Source: Adiantum capillus-veneris (lineage: Eukaryota; Streptophyta; Polypodiopsida; Polypodiales; Pteridaceae). Taken from it: a DNA stretch of 64,000 nucleotides. The stretch spans positions 132,736,682 to 132,800,681 of the forward strand of contig CM043967.1 in NCBI GenBank assembly GCA_014529385.2, read 5' to 3'. The notes below the pieces were generated by a model that worked only from the letters and a program-made list of their open reading frames with translations, searched no databases and had not been told where the DNA came from. The translations under genes were made by a program, and so were the position numbers. Positions 12,101 to 23,239 of the stretch are shown here, in pieces; position 1 is the first letter of the stretch, and every line of letters begins with the position of its first letter.

Positions 12101-12885
12101 CCTACAAAGTCTAAGCAAGCGATTTGACAATGTAGATTTTAGCAAAGGGGCTTGGATTGCAAAGGCAACACCTAGGGTTACATGTGCAATACTACTTGAA
12201 TTTCACTAATTTTCAACTAGTGTTCCTAGGCCTTTGCAGGCAAAAAATTTGTGCAGGTGCTTTCGACTACAGGTAGTGAACACTATGTTCAACCTCCAGC
12301 TACAAATTTGATTTGTTTTTTTTTTAATTTTGTTGTTTATAAAAATTTGTTTTTTCTTACTTTACCAAGTAGGATTCATAAACTTCTATGACATGACAAG
12401 GTCATGTAGGAGTAAAGTATTTTGGACCATAGTGTCCAACATACATTCCTGCATTATGCAGTTATGGACCTACATGTAGGGTAGATTTTGGCACATGTTG
12501 TCACATGGGATATAACATGGTCTAGGAACTCAAGGAGTTTAGTTTAGCCAGTGTGGAGTACAGAAAAAAAGGGCCACTCCACACATAGGTACACCTCATA
12601 CGTGAATGATGTTCTTTTTTTAGATGTCCTTTTTTAAGACTTTCGAAAGGGGGGAGAGGGAACACACTCAGCACACACAATGTTTGCCTCTCTATAGCCA
12701 AGATATTCTACTGCACCCCTATCCACAAAAAATCATACACACAGACACAGACTTTTCTCAAATGAGCTCACAAGTACACCCAAATCAATGCGCACACACA
12801 CGCACGGATCACAATCTACCTCACACCCATAAACACATCAACTTCTTGTTTCCCTTGCACACAATCATCTCTCTCCTCTCTCTCT
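9200..12885. other. No gene recognised; AT-rich decayed DNA
   Basis: I see no convincing coding frame, LTR end, terminal inverted repeat or RNA gene here. Short ORFs (for example 10166-10363, 11218-11430, 12624-12905) have no recognisable domain. The last 250 bp are rich in CA and CT dinucleotides and end in a CT run directly beside the truncated LTR at 12886. Confidence 0.5.
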
Positions 12886-13018
12886 CTAACAAATCAAGAT
12901 TATGATTTTTTTTGGAATATCAAAACATTGCGGGCCTTCTTTGTCTGCTTGAGTCATGGTTGTGGGCTCAAAAGAGATCATTATTGATGGCAGATAAGGT
13001 GAAAGTAGAGTTTTAAGG

Positions 13019-13021
<3 letters not shown>

Positions 13022-13078
<57 letters not shown>
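13022..13078. repeat. (GA)n microsatellite inside the LTR fragment
   Basis: This is an uninterrupted GA run of about 57 bp. The same position in the LTR at 23240 carries a ~45-bp run, and in the LTR at 46697 only about 8 bp (near 47722-47732). The ORF read through it is an artefact of the repeat. Confidence 0.95.
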
Positions 13079-13080
<2 letters not shown>

Positions 13081-13653
13081 ACTATGCACATGTTTTGAGG
13101 TGAGGTGTCTTTTATGGTTAGGTCAATGGCTATTTTATGGTGTCTTTTATGGTTAGGTCAATGGCTATTTTATGTTAGTATGCTAGTGGTTAGTATTAGT
13201 AATCACTAGAAAATTAATGTTATATTTACAATGGGTAGAATGAGGTGGATGGTTGAAGTAATATGGTTGAATGAAGTGAGGAAATCCTTGTGATGGTGAA
13301 GCTTGAAGAAGGACTTACTTGTGTAGGTTCTCAGAATGACTATCGATCCTCTTCGCCTTCTTCTCTTCTTTATGTCACTGTCGTCAAGGTTGATTATAGC
13401 GATGAACATGGCAATTCGGTTGATGAAATATCACAATTTGCAGAGGTTAAGCATGGTTTACATGCTGAATTTTATGTATATAGAGAGGGGTAAGATGGAA
13501 TTGTACTTTGGAGGTGATAGAGAGAGGCATAAAGATGGTGTATGTACATGTAGAGCTCATATGGGAGCTATGGAAGTAAGAAGGGAGATTAATGGTGAAG
13601 AAGGTGATAGAAACCATGGAAGCTGTAGGTTTGAGTGAGGGATTGATAGGAAT

Positions 13654-13654
<1 letters not shown>

Positions 13655-13684
<30 letters not shown>
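13655..13684. repeat. (GT)n microsatellite inside the LTR fragment
   Basis: A GT run of about 28 bp. It is shorter in the equivalent LTR positions near 26370 and 48278. It is outside any credible coding frame. Confidence 0.9.
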
Positions 13685-14733
13685 GAAGTGGGAAAGGAGG
13701 TGATAGAAGACTATGGGTTAGATTGTGAGAAAAGTGGGCAAACCGGGGTCCACTCAAAAAATCCAGTGTCACCAGTGGTAGCTCCAAAAATCATGAACAC
13801 TTTTGAGGTGATTATTCAGCTTATGGGCTACATTTTCTCTATTGACCACATCTTCAAATTCGGAGCGGAGTTAGGTGCCAAAAATCTCACCAAAGAACTA
13901 ATTTTTTATGCTACAAAAGTCTTTTAGTGGCTCCCTCCTTTGTTGAATTTGCACAATGCATCCAAGAGTGAGCCCCTCCTTTGTCATATCATGATACAAA
14001 GCATCCAAGTTACCTTTACACATGCATGGAGGAGGATTATTGATGAAATAAGAAATATATACATGGTGGGACTAGTGTATGGATCATTCATGGATGTTAG
14101 CTCAATGAGCACATGGTGTTAGAATTATGAGTATATAATAAGAAAAATTATGGATATGAAAAAGATATTGGAATGATATGATATGGTCCCTCTTTTGTAT
14201 TATTTTGGGTGAAAGAGGAAAAGGTATGCAAGTAAATGAAAATAATATAATAAACATGATTAAGAAAGTAGAAATCATTTTTTTGTTCTCCCATGGGTGA
14301 GGGTGAAAATGTGGGGGTGATTTGTATAAAAGAAAAATATGCGGTTAGAGTATGTACACATTGACAAAAATATACTTATGGTGCAAGAGGATGAAAGAAG
14401 GCGTACATAGGTTAAACAAAACACACCTAGGTATAAATATTTAAGGAAAATATCAAAATAATTCTAAAACTCCCTATATTCAGGCCATATATACAATGAA
14501 ATATTTACACACAAAAAGGCCATAATATACTTTTTTTTATTTTTTGTATTTTTTTGGCTCAACTAGTTCAGTGACTAGCTAATTGAGAGTTTTTAAGGAG
14601 ACATGGGGAAAGTCCCCTAACTCACACATGCCTATGTACAGTGAAAGGGTGAAGATAACCACAATGTTTGAGTGATTTGATAGGGTGAGGTAGCTCACTA
14701 TGACAATTTCGAATAGCCAAAAAATGGCTATCA

Positions 14734-15613
14734 TCAGGAAGCCTCTAAAGAGAAGAAGAAGTAAGTAACAAAATCCAAATCAAAGGGTCCAGCCTACAAA
14801 TTCCAATCCAATGTAGAGGCAGCAACGGATCTCAAAAAGATTTTGGAAGAGATTTTGTTGAATAGTAAGGTGTAACTTACGTTGGGTGAGGTCCTTGGAA
14901 TACCGAAGAGGGAGTTCCATGAAGAAATAATTGATATTATAAAGAGGAAGTGGCAGTCTCTTACTGAATCTATCCATGTACAAGGGAAAGAAGAAAATTT
15001 AAATGCACATGGTGTATATATCTATGGCAAGAAAGGTGAAGAAACTATTGTTGGATGCTACAAGTCTAGGGGAGGAGTAAAACATGCTCACTTCTTGGAT
15101 GATGAAGATGAAGTGGAGACCACTCACAAGAGTTACTACTTGAAGAGTCATTGGGAAAGAGCAGCTACTGAAACCCTGGTAAAAGTGGGAGACTTAGAAG
15201 AGCCATACATTGCGTTGATAGATCATTGGTCGGAAATTAACCTCATATCATAGAGGCTTTATCAAAAAGGAAAATGACCAATTGATATAAATCATGGATG
15301 GATGATTCATGTAGCAAACAACTCATTAGGGGAGTTGTATGGAGCTTGTCCAAATGTAAAGGTGACTACAGGGAATGTGAAAGATGACCAAAATTTCTTT
15401 GTGCGGGAGATGTCTACATATCCCCTTATCCTTGGGAAGCCATACATCACTGCTACTTGCATGAAAACCAAGGTAATGGATGATGGGTCAGCTTATGCAA
15501 GGATGAGGAGCAGGGATGGAAAGCATGCAGTACGATTCCTTACCGTTTGTTTGGACCATGGAAGGAACCGTGAAAGTCTTAGAGAGCAACCCTTGCGAAA
15601 GATGAACCAATAA
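14734..15613 (+). pseudogene. Element IIa: gag end and protease region of a decayed Ty3/gypsy element
   Basis: The plus-strand frame beginning GAAGCCTCTAAAGAG directly after the LTR fragment encodes a lysine-rich linker, then YKFQSNVEAATDLKKILEE, then a retropepsin-like domain with LIDHWSEINLIS at about 15214-15250. The pattern fits a protease active site, but the expected D-S/T-G (or D-H-G) has become D-H-W. The following part (ANNSLGELYGACPNVKVT, then YPLILGKPYITA) fits the protease flap and C-terminal LGxPxI motif. Stops near 14764, 14877 and 15251 break the frame. The homologous stretch in IIb is 60612-61465. Confidence 0.7.
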
Positions 15614-16990
15614 TTCAAGGACTACATGGATACTAGGAGTTCTGGCCATGTAACATTGTAGAGCGGGATTGCAATGGTACAAAAAGAGAAAAGTTCTCAC
15701 ATGATGTATATGCAAAGGAGACATTTTCTACAGGATTTGTAGGATTAACAGACTATGGATCTATTGATTTTACAAAGTGTGAGGACTTAAAGTGGGGTGA
15801 ACAACAACATGTGAATAGTGAACAAAGAGGTTTGAAGATGAATGGTTAGATAGAAGTTGATGAATGCATTGCAGGTGTGTTTGATGCCCGGGGGATTCAC
15901 AATGGAAAACTTACCGCACCACGTAATTGTAGGGAAGGGTTTTTTTTACAAGTTACATAAGTGTATATGTAGGGAATGGTAGGTCCCCAATAATTTATCA
16001 CCCAAGCTTAAAAATAAGGTAGGGGGGTATCATATTTATGGGGGGCGGGGGGGGAGGGGATGGGGACCTGTTGGCCCGTGTTGAGCTAGCCCAGGTTGAT
16101 TACTTGTAATGATTGGTCATCGATATGCACTGGAACTCGGATGAATTTAGGGGAAGTTTTTTATCAGGTCACACATCAAATTTTGCATCAAGCCGGTCAT
16201 AGAGATAAGGGTTGATTTGGACCAGGTCAAGGGTTGATTTACACCAACTTTGGATGGGTCAGAATTGGACGAGTAGCCAGAGTACAGACTGATCAGGCAC
16301 ATAATTTGAGATTCAAACTAAGATATATTGAGGGTACATCTATCTATCAATAGAAGTGGTTCATTAGTACATTGCTTGTTGTCACTATGCTCCAGACTCT
16401 TTGAATACTTCTACTCAGTTAGATCATATGAGCCCTAAATTTTATATGTAAGATAGGGGTATAATAATTCTCTTCATTGATTGTCGTATAAGCATGGAAA
16501 GGGGGGTCATATTCCCTAATATGAGTCGTATAAAAGGGTTTTATCAAAGTTGTCCGCTCACAGGTGGCGTCCTGTTTTGTATATAGAGTGAATTTCCCGA
16601 GGTTTGATGAGTGTTTGTTTGTGGATACTATGCAAGACTTGGAGTCTTTAGTGGATTGCAGTTTGTGTATGGGAAGTGAGTTCATGAAAGTATGCTCAAC
16701 GAAAATGTACAAAGTCATCGAAGATTTAAAAAATGTTCAAGGTGTTGATGTACGAGTGGAGACCAGGTACAAGTCTGTCGCAAAGAAAGTGAAAACAATG
16801 GCATTACCTCTACCAAAAGACTATACGGATAAGGTGGATCAAGATTCATTGCAACCTAGCCTTCGTGGCCGAGAAATATTGGACATAAGTTTACACATGA
16901 TATTTTGAAGGAGTTAAAGATTGGTTGCAAAAGAAGTTTGATAGAGGTTGAAATAAAATTTTTATTGAAAAAATGCTTGCCAAACATGGA
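15614..16990 (+). pseudogene. Element IIa linker between protease and reverse transcriptase
   Basis: The frame is fragmentary. The best piece (16564-16908) encodes a linker ending TMALPLPKDYTDKVD and then a reverse-transcriptase lead-in (LQPSLRGREILD). The stretch corresponds to the ~1.43 kb deleted in IIb between about 61465 and 61466. It includes a G-rich tract at 16020-16070. No host gene is visible in it. Confidence 0.5.
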
Positions 16991-18000
16991 AAGGATTTTG
17001 CATTTGAGCTGCTTGAGATAGGGTGTGTTGATCCGTCCATTGTTGCTCCTACGGTGATCTTCACTATCCCTCATGTACCTTAGAACTTGAGGACTAATCT
17101 AGTTCCAAATACTCATCTACCAGAATTCATTGAGTTGCTTAATGAAAAGATCAAGATGTGTATTTTGGAGCCTTCTTGTGCTCCATATTCAAACAAGTGA
17201 TTCACAGTTCCAAAGAAAAATGGTTCTTTACGCTTTATCCAAGATATGCAACCTGTCAACAAGGTTTTAATTAGAAATGTGGGTACAGGGCCAATTGTAG
17301 ATGATTTTGCAAGGCATTTGAAGGAAGGGCAATATATTCTATGGAGATTTGTACTCATGGTAGGATTAGTTCCAACTAGAAATGGAAAGCAGGGATTTGA
17401 CTACTATTAGGACACCTTTGGGTTTGGTAAGGATTTGCACCGTACCTCAGGCTAATGCAGTTGCACATATGATGAATGGTACGTAAAAATTCCTACCTGA
17501 CTTCATACCGCAAACTACAATGCCTTTTCTTGATGATGTGTCAATTAAAGGATGTGATGTAAGTGAAGCAGATGTGGCTCTAGACTCGAAGGGGTGCTGA
17601 AAGAATGTGGCAAATCATATCAATGATTGGAATGAGATCTTGTCAAGATTGGAAGAAGTGAACCTTACCTTGTCTGGGCAAAAGTCAGTGTTTGGTGTGA
17701 GCGAAGTTCTTATTGTTGGACATATGTGTGGGCCATATGGTAGAAGGCCTTGTCCAACCAAGATTGATGTGATTCAAATAATGAAAGAGACATGTATTAA
17801 TGTAGTTGAGATTTGAAGGTTCTTGGGTGCATGCGTGTTCTATGTTATCTAGATTCCACATTATGCGGATGTGGCAGAACCTTTGTATCAACTTTTGAGA
17901 AAGAACCAAAGGTTTCAATGCGAAGAATTGCATACCCTTTTAATGATAAAATTAAAGAAGTTGTTGCTTATGTCTCAAACTTTGAGGAAAGAAAACTATG
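16991..18000 (+). pseudogene. Element IIa reverse transcriptase, fragmented
   Basis: Pieces in shifting plus-strand frames match the Ty3/gypsy reverse transcriptase. LIELLNEKIKMCILEPSC-like text near 17120-17180 is followed by PKKNGSLRFIQDMQPVNKV (17209-17265) and, at 17524-17545, by PFLDDVSIKG. The last is the catalytic box with LDD in place of YxDD. Then come NHINDWNEILSRLEEVNLTL and GHMCGPYGRRPCPTKIDV (17607-17790). The enzyme would copy element RNA into DNA. Frameshifts and stops near 17400-17480 destroy motifs B and C context. IIb carries a nearly identical segment at 61487-62430, including the same breaks, so these breaks predate the duplication. Confidence 0.75.
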
Positions 18001-18470
18001 AATGTGGAAGATATATAATTGTGACAGTGGATACTAGTCCCACGGGAATTGGATGGGAAAATTGCACAAGATGATGATAATGGCAAGCGATATGTGGTGA
18101 GATTTGGAGCAAAGGTTCTAAGTTCTCATCAGCGCAACTATCTACAGGTAAAAAGAGAGTCATGGGGAGTAGCCACAACATTGAAATGTGATAAAGAGTG
18201 TTTGATAGGAGAAAATGTATTTGCGAGAGACTGATTTTCTACCCCTTCCTGGAATGGTCACAAGATGCTCAACTCCCAACGTTGCTATGGTGGGATTGAT
18301 TGCCTACATAAAATCCTTGAATCCAAAATGTAAGCATATTGTAGGGAAAGATAATCCAGTTGCGGATATGCTTTCAAGAGCAAGGTATGAAAATGAAGAA
18401 GACATGGTTTTTGAGGGCGATGATGTAGGCACACATTCTAAAGTATCTCTCAAGCCAAGGGCGATCATGT
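18001..18470 (+). pseudogene. Element IIa RNase H region
   Basis: The frame encodes YIIVTVDTSPTGIGW (RNase H first Asp box), then QDDDNGKRYVVRFGAKVLS and QRNYLQVKRESWGV (the usual 'ERxYxxxxREL' helix, altered), then HIVGKDNPVADMLSRA (the last RNase H motif). Two frame changes separate the parts (near 18055 and 18220). RNase H would remove the RNA template after cDNA synthesis. The homologous segment is 62440-62872. Confidence 0.7.
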
Positions 18471-18474
18471 TTGG

Positions 18475-19345
18475 ATGTCAAATGCACTTGAGTCATTTAC
18501 AGAAGACCTATATCAAGGTGATTGGTTTCTCATCGGACGCTATCTAAGAACTTTGACAAGGCAAAAAGGGTGGATTGACCAAGAGTTCAAAAGAATATGG
18601 AGAAAGGCCTATGGATACTTTTTGAAAGATGGGTACTTATGGAATCATCCAAAACAAATAAATGGAATTCCGTTGAGAGTTGTGAATGATAAGGACGCTC
18701 AAAATGAGCTTATGAAAATTTTTCATGAGAGTGTTTGTGTTGGACATAGAGGTGTATGGGTCACCTTTACTAAAATGAAAGAGGGTTATTGGTGGAAACG
18801 TATGCATAAAGATGTATCTCACTTTGTGGAGTATTGTGATACGTGTGAAATGTATTCAAATGTACGACATCGTGATGGGTTGCACCCTACTTACCCATTG
18901 GCCATGCACTATAAGTGGGTAGTAGATCTAGTTATAATGCCATTGGGCTTATGGCAAATGAGATACATAATGCTTGCGCGGAAAAATTTAACTAACCAAG
19001 TTGAAGGTCCTGCTCTAAGAACAAAAAGCACAAAAGGGGTATTTAAGTTCCTCTTCGATGATGTAATTAGCCGTGATGGCTATGTTGGGAAAATAACAAC
19101 AGAGATGGGTGAATTGGATGCCATCAAAGCCGAGGAATTAAACTTGCTCTCACTACTGCATAGAATCTTGAGGAAAATGGTAAATCCGAGCGTGGGCATC
19201 CTCCTATCATTAAAGATTTGGCTAAGACCTCCAAAGGTAAAATGGGAGAGTGGCCTAGGTTATTGCCTTATGCTTTATGCGTTGATCGTACAAGTCATAG
19301 TTCAGTTATTGGTTATATGCCTTTTAAGTTGATGTATGCTACAAT
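18475..19345 (+). pseudogene. Element IIa integrase, truncated at the C-terminus
   Basis: A 285-codon frame encodes an integrase start with HESVCVGHRGVWVTFTKMK and an HHCC-type zinc-binding finger ending CDTCEMYSNVRHRD. The catalytic core is partial: VVDLVIMPLG supplies the first Asp region, and ITTEMGELDAIKAEE replaces the second ('TDxGxEF'-like), with the Asp turned into Glu. Downstream text is frame-shifted. The C-terminal part stops at YATISTYFMIFKD in both IIa and IIb, so the C-terminal domain was lost before the duplication. Confidence 0.7.
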
Positions 19346-19429
19346 CAGCACATATTTCATGATTTTTAAAGACAAATAGCTTTAAATTTTATAACAAATA
19401 TAAACTTCATGCATTGAAACCAACGACAA

Positions 19430-20230
19430 CACTAGTTTAAAGAGTAGACAATGATTCAATGAGAGTGACGACATCTCCAACCCACTTGTAGGGTTGATGT
19501 CGAGACCACCAATGAACTAACCCAATAAAACAAGGCATAATTCAATGCAACTCACGACATCACCAACCCAATAGTAGGGTTGATGCCAATAGCAACACAA
19601 AACTAAGCCTAAACAGAAGAGCATCATTTGATGAAACTAACGACATCTCGAGCCCAATGGTAGAGCTGATGCCGAAAGAAACACCAAAATAGTCTAAAAG
19701 CAAGGGCATCATTCAATGCAACTAATGACATCTCCAACCCAATAGTAGGGTTGATGCCAATAGCAACACCAAACTAAGCTTAAAAAGTAGGGCATCCTTC
19801 AATGAATCTAACGACACCAAAAACCCAATGGTAGAGTTGATGCTGAAAGAAAATCAAACTAGCCTAAAAGGAAGGGTATCATTTGATGAATCTAACGACA
19901 CCTCCAATCCAGTAGTAGGATTGATGCCAAAAGAAACACCGGACTTGCCTAGCAGCATGTATATCACTCATAAAACATAGGTATTAGCTTGTACAACGAC
20001 ACTCCCAGTCCAATACTAGAATTGATGCCGATAACAAGGCTAATAGAACTACCTATAAATTGAACATAACCAAACATGTTTAGCAATGAAACTTCTAGTC
20101 CAAAATAGAACCGATGCCAAAGTCAACACATTCGACACGTTGTAAAATACTGCCTACTGGTCTAGTGTTTTAACAACAACACTTTTGGTCCAATATTAGG
20201 ACCGATGCCGGTGTGAAAAGCAAGATCGGC
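19430..20230. repeat. Tandem array of about nine ~87-bp units, decaying to the right
   Basis: Units contain a core like ACGACATCTCCAACCC then AATAGTA then GGGTTGATGCC. Cores start near 19466, 19553, 19640, 19727, 19810, 19895, 19990, 20085 and 20180. Units to the left are close to each other and those to the right more diverged. The core can fold as a hairpin (CAACCC/GGGTTG). The same array starts again at 63880 in IIb and runs off the window. It lies just after the element II integrase, so it belongs to the 3' untranslated region. Confidence 0.85.
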
Positions 20231-22020
20231 ATAAATTTAAAACTACAAAAAAATCATTAAAAAAATTTATACCAAATTAAAAACAAAGTAGTTAAAGAGC
20301 TTATGGAATTAAACTAAAATTTATAGATTAACTTTTTGTCTTCCTTATGAGGGCTTTGAAAATTCTGATAGTTCTTTGGTTGGATACCTTGGTTAGTTAG
20401 AGGTGTAGAGCATGAAAATTGTGAAGAAAATGGGCCCCCTTGAGACCCTATTTATGGATACCGTGGGGGCCCGCCGAGCTACAAAGCGGGCCCTCTGGGC
20501 TTCCCTTGTAGCCCGTTGGGACCCGGCAGGTTACAGACTTGTATCGGCGAGCAAATCTCACTAAGCTTCCCAGTCCCCTTCAAGTCACCATGCCATTTTC
20601 TGTGAATGTGAAGACTTGTGAATTGAGAATTTTGTTAATTAATAGTGTGATCACAAAAAAAAACACGTGATCACGTAAATTTGAAATCCGTATTCTCTAG
20701 CCATGCCCGATCCCTGCACACCTTGATTGGACGGTGCACGAGGCTCAAAACCACTAGGTTATAATATCGTCTTTATTGGTCACCTACATAACCTAAATGC
20801 ACATATACATAACTCACACACATTTCCATACACATACTCTTTTCCCAAGCATCGGATACATTTCACCTGAGTGAATGCATCCTCGAGTTCATCGCATATT
20901 CTGAAAGGCTTTGCATGGTGGTGGCAAAAATCTCTGATACTGTGAAGATAAGTAAGGAGCACTATGAAGAAGCTCTTCTTCAAAGAACTCTGTAGCAGCC
21001 AGAGCACAATAAAGAATCTCTTCTTTAAAGCACTCTACAACAGCTACATGCAAGCTATTTGCAATCTTACATGCACAAACAGCTCTCAAACAAAGTGCTT
21101 TTGAAGTCCGCAACGGTTTTGAGATGCAAAAATGCAGCAGACTTAAAAAATGATTTTCCTCAAATCATTTGCACATGTGAGATTCCTAATCATCTATCTC
21201 TTTACCTACCTAAACTCAAGGAAGCTACATGCAAGCTATTTGCAATCTCACATGCGCAAACAGCTCGCGCAAAAGCCAATTTTGTAGTTCGCTACGACAA
21301 AAAACGTAGTGGACTTCAAAAACGGCTTTCCCACGAGTTGTTTGCTCATGTGAGATTGCAAACGGCTACATGCCTAAACCTAAAGATACATGAAAGATAT
21401 TTCCAAGCGTACATGTGCAAACGGCTCAAGGACAAGCCATTTCTAAATTTCGTGCTGTTTTAAATAATCCATACATATACCTTGCAGCAGCCTTCACATA
21501 CATAACCCTAAACATACATATAAATAATCCTCACACGTTTTTGAACACATAATCGTTTCTTGAGCACCACACACATTTCACCCAAGCGACTGCATCCTCC
21601 CATTCATTGCATATTTTAAAAGGCTCTACATGGTGGTGGTGACGATCCCTCTTAGCTTGCTATTAAGAGATGTTGAGCAAGGATCAAAATAAAGAAACTC
21701 TTATTTACAACACTCTACAATAGTGGGAGGATGCTCGCACTACATATAACACAATACACTACCCCACGTGTAGCTAGAACTCTGGAGGCAGGTAGATACA
21801 TACCTAATCATCCCTCTCTCTACTTACACCTAATTATCCCTCTCTCTATAGCGAGGTAGAGAGGGGTAAGTTGAGTTCAATATGATAGAGAGAGAGGGCA
21901 ATAGGAGATTTATCTACTATTACTATATCTATCCTCTCTCTCTCTACTCTGGATCTTCTATCTTTATGTGGGACGGGTGTCTAACCTAACTCCTATCTTA
22001 TTGCAGACATAGCGAGAACC
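20231..22020 (+). other. Probable junction region of element II copies (LTR and leader not delimited)
   Basis: This lies between the 3' repeats of IIa and the gag start of IIb, where an LTR shared by tandem element II copies would be expected. It has a GC-rich stretch with a GGGGGCCCGCC-like core (20460-20530), two diverged direct repeats about 700 bp apart (near 20805-20940 and 21490-21640, both with a TGCATCCTC...CATGGTGGTGG pattern), and CT/GA-rich tracts at 21810-21960. I could not find a clean TG/CA end or a primer site. ORFs here are not credible. Confidence 0.4.
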
Positions 22021-23239
22021 ATGAATACAATTGTCAATCCATGGGACAAGGCAAACTCAACTAGTGCATAAGGCTACAAGAGGCTATCAATCTCTTGGAA
22101 AACAATAGACAACTCACATCTAACTGAAGGGAGTCTCTGAAAGGGTGACAAAGAGCACTTTTTAGAGTGGGTAGTTAGACCAAAAGAGGGTCTTTCGCCT
22201 ACCGAACTTCTAAGGGAATTTGAATGCTACTATGATCAAATTTCAAGGGTTGAAAAGGCTACCTTAGACTCGGAGAAGACAAAGATCTTTTTGCAGGCTA
22301 GAGGTAAAGTGATTCAAGAGAAGTTAGAGCTACTACTTGAGGATAAGGATGCAAAACAAGGTTTGAAGACCGATTGGAATGAGGTCGAAGATGCAATTTT
22401 ACTGCTAGCCAAGCAACAACAATGGAGAGACAAGATGACATTCTACCCTACTCAATCCCCAAGCGTTCCTCGGAGTCCCATTAATCTTGTTATTGTGGTT
22501 TCAAAGAGTGAAAAGTCCATTCTAGATGATATTGTCAAAGGAATACAAGAGATAGAATTAAATATTACAAGGCTAGAAGAAAATGGGCAACCATCGGGTC
22601 AATCTACAGGGCAACGACCTCAAACCAAAGAAGGCTTTGTAAATAGATGCATATGATGTGATAGTACTGACCATGAAAGGAGGGATTGTGAAAGTTGAAG
22701 AGATGCTTTGACAAAGGAGCTTGTTTTCTCTAAAGATGGAAAAATTCCCTTAAGTGAAATAGGTAAGCTCTTGGGGAAAACTTTTGGCAAAGGTGGGATG
22801 AAAAAGCTAGTTGAGAACATGGCTACTAGCCACGCCATCTTGATGGTTGAGACAACCACCTATGGGTTGAAGGTGGAACCTATTAAGAAAAAAAGGATCA
22901 GTCAAGGTTGGAGAAGAGGAATCTAATGGTATTGGAGAGCTATGGCCATGCGCTATAGAATATGCTATAAAGGGTAAAATGTCTACTGAGGATTTACATG
23001 AAGCTGGAGACTGCATTTGGCTAGAAACAGGTTGTCACGACCCTGTAGATTCTTTGTCAATGCATGTGTACATTGCCAAAGGTCAAGACAACGAGGCCAT
23101 CATTGAAGAGAAACGTAAGCCTGAGATTGGGGATGAAGGGCCTTCCAAAAGGACCACAACGAGTGGAGGTAAAAATGACACAGTGCCTCCTAGATCAAGT
23201 TCTCCACAACAAATGCATATCCCTAAAGTGCCTATGCAG
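22021..23239 (+). pseudogene. Element IIb gag (left part, interrupted by element III)
   Basis: The frame starts near ATGAATACAATTGTC (22021) and encodes EHFLEWVVRPKEGLSP, then FECYYDQISRVEKATLD, then a helical stretch with WNEVEDAILLLAKQQQW (22291-22656). A Cys/His knuckle follows near 22647-22690 with spacing CX2CX4HX4C, in which one internal codon is now TGA. Several stops interrupt it. The last open piece (22979-23239) ends KVPMQ, exactly at the insertion point of element III. Reading on from the far side of element III at 60612 continues in frame with EASKEKKKEVTKSKAKA, so gag was split by the insertion. Confidence 0.8.

Larger units (their letters stand above)
12886..14733 (-). repeat. 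Truncated LTR of the element III family
   Basis: From AACAAATCAAGATTATGA at 12886 to GGCTATCA at 14733 the sequence aligns by eye with the LTRs at 23240-27434 and 46697-60607. The first ~0.9 kb of the LTR is missing on the left. The right end is the exact LTR end and is followed by TCAGGAAGCC..., the same element II sequence that follows the right LTR of element III (GCAGGAAGC at 60608). So this is the edge of a former element III-type insertion at the identical site. It carries a long GA run and a GT run. Confidence 0.8.

Noticed and set aside
9200-12885. A host gene in the largest gap between elements
   Set aside because: No long frame, splice pattern or recognisable domain could be found.
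12886-13089. ORF encoding a long Ser-Leu repeat (minus strand)
   Set aside because: It is the GA microsatellite read as codons.
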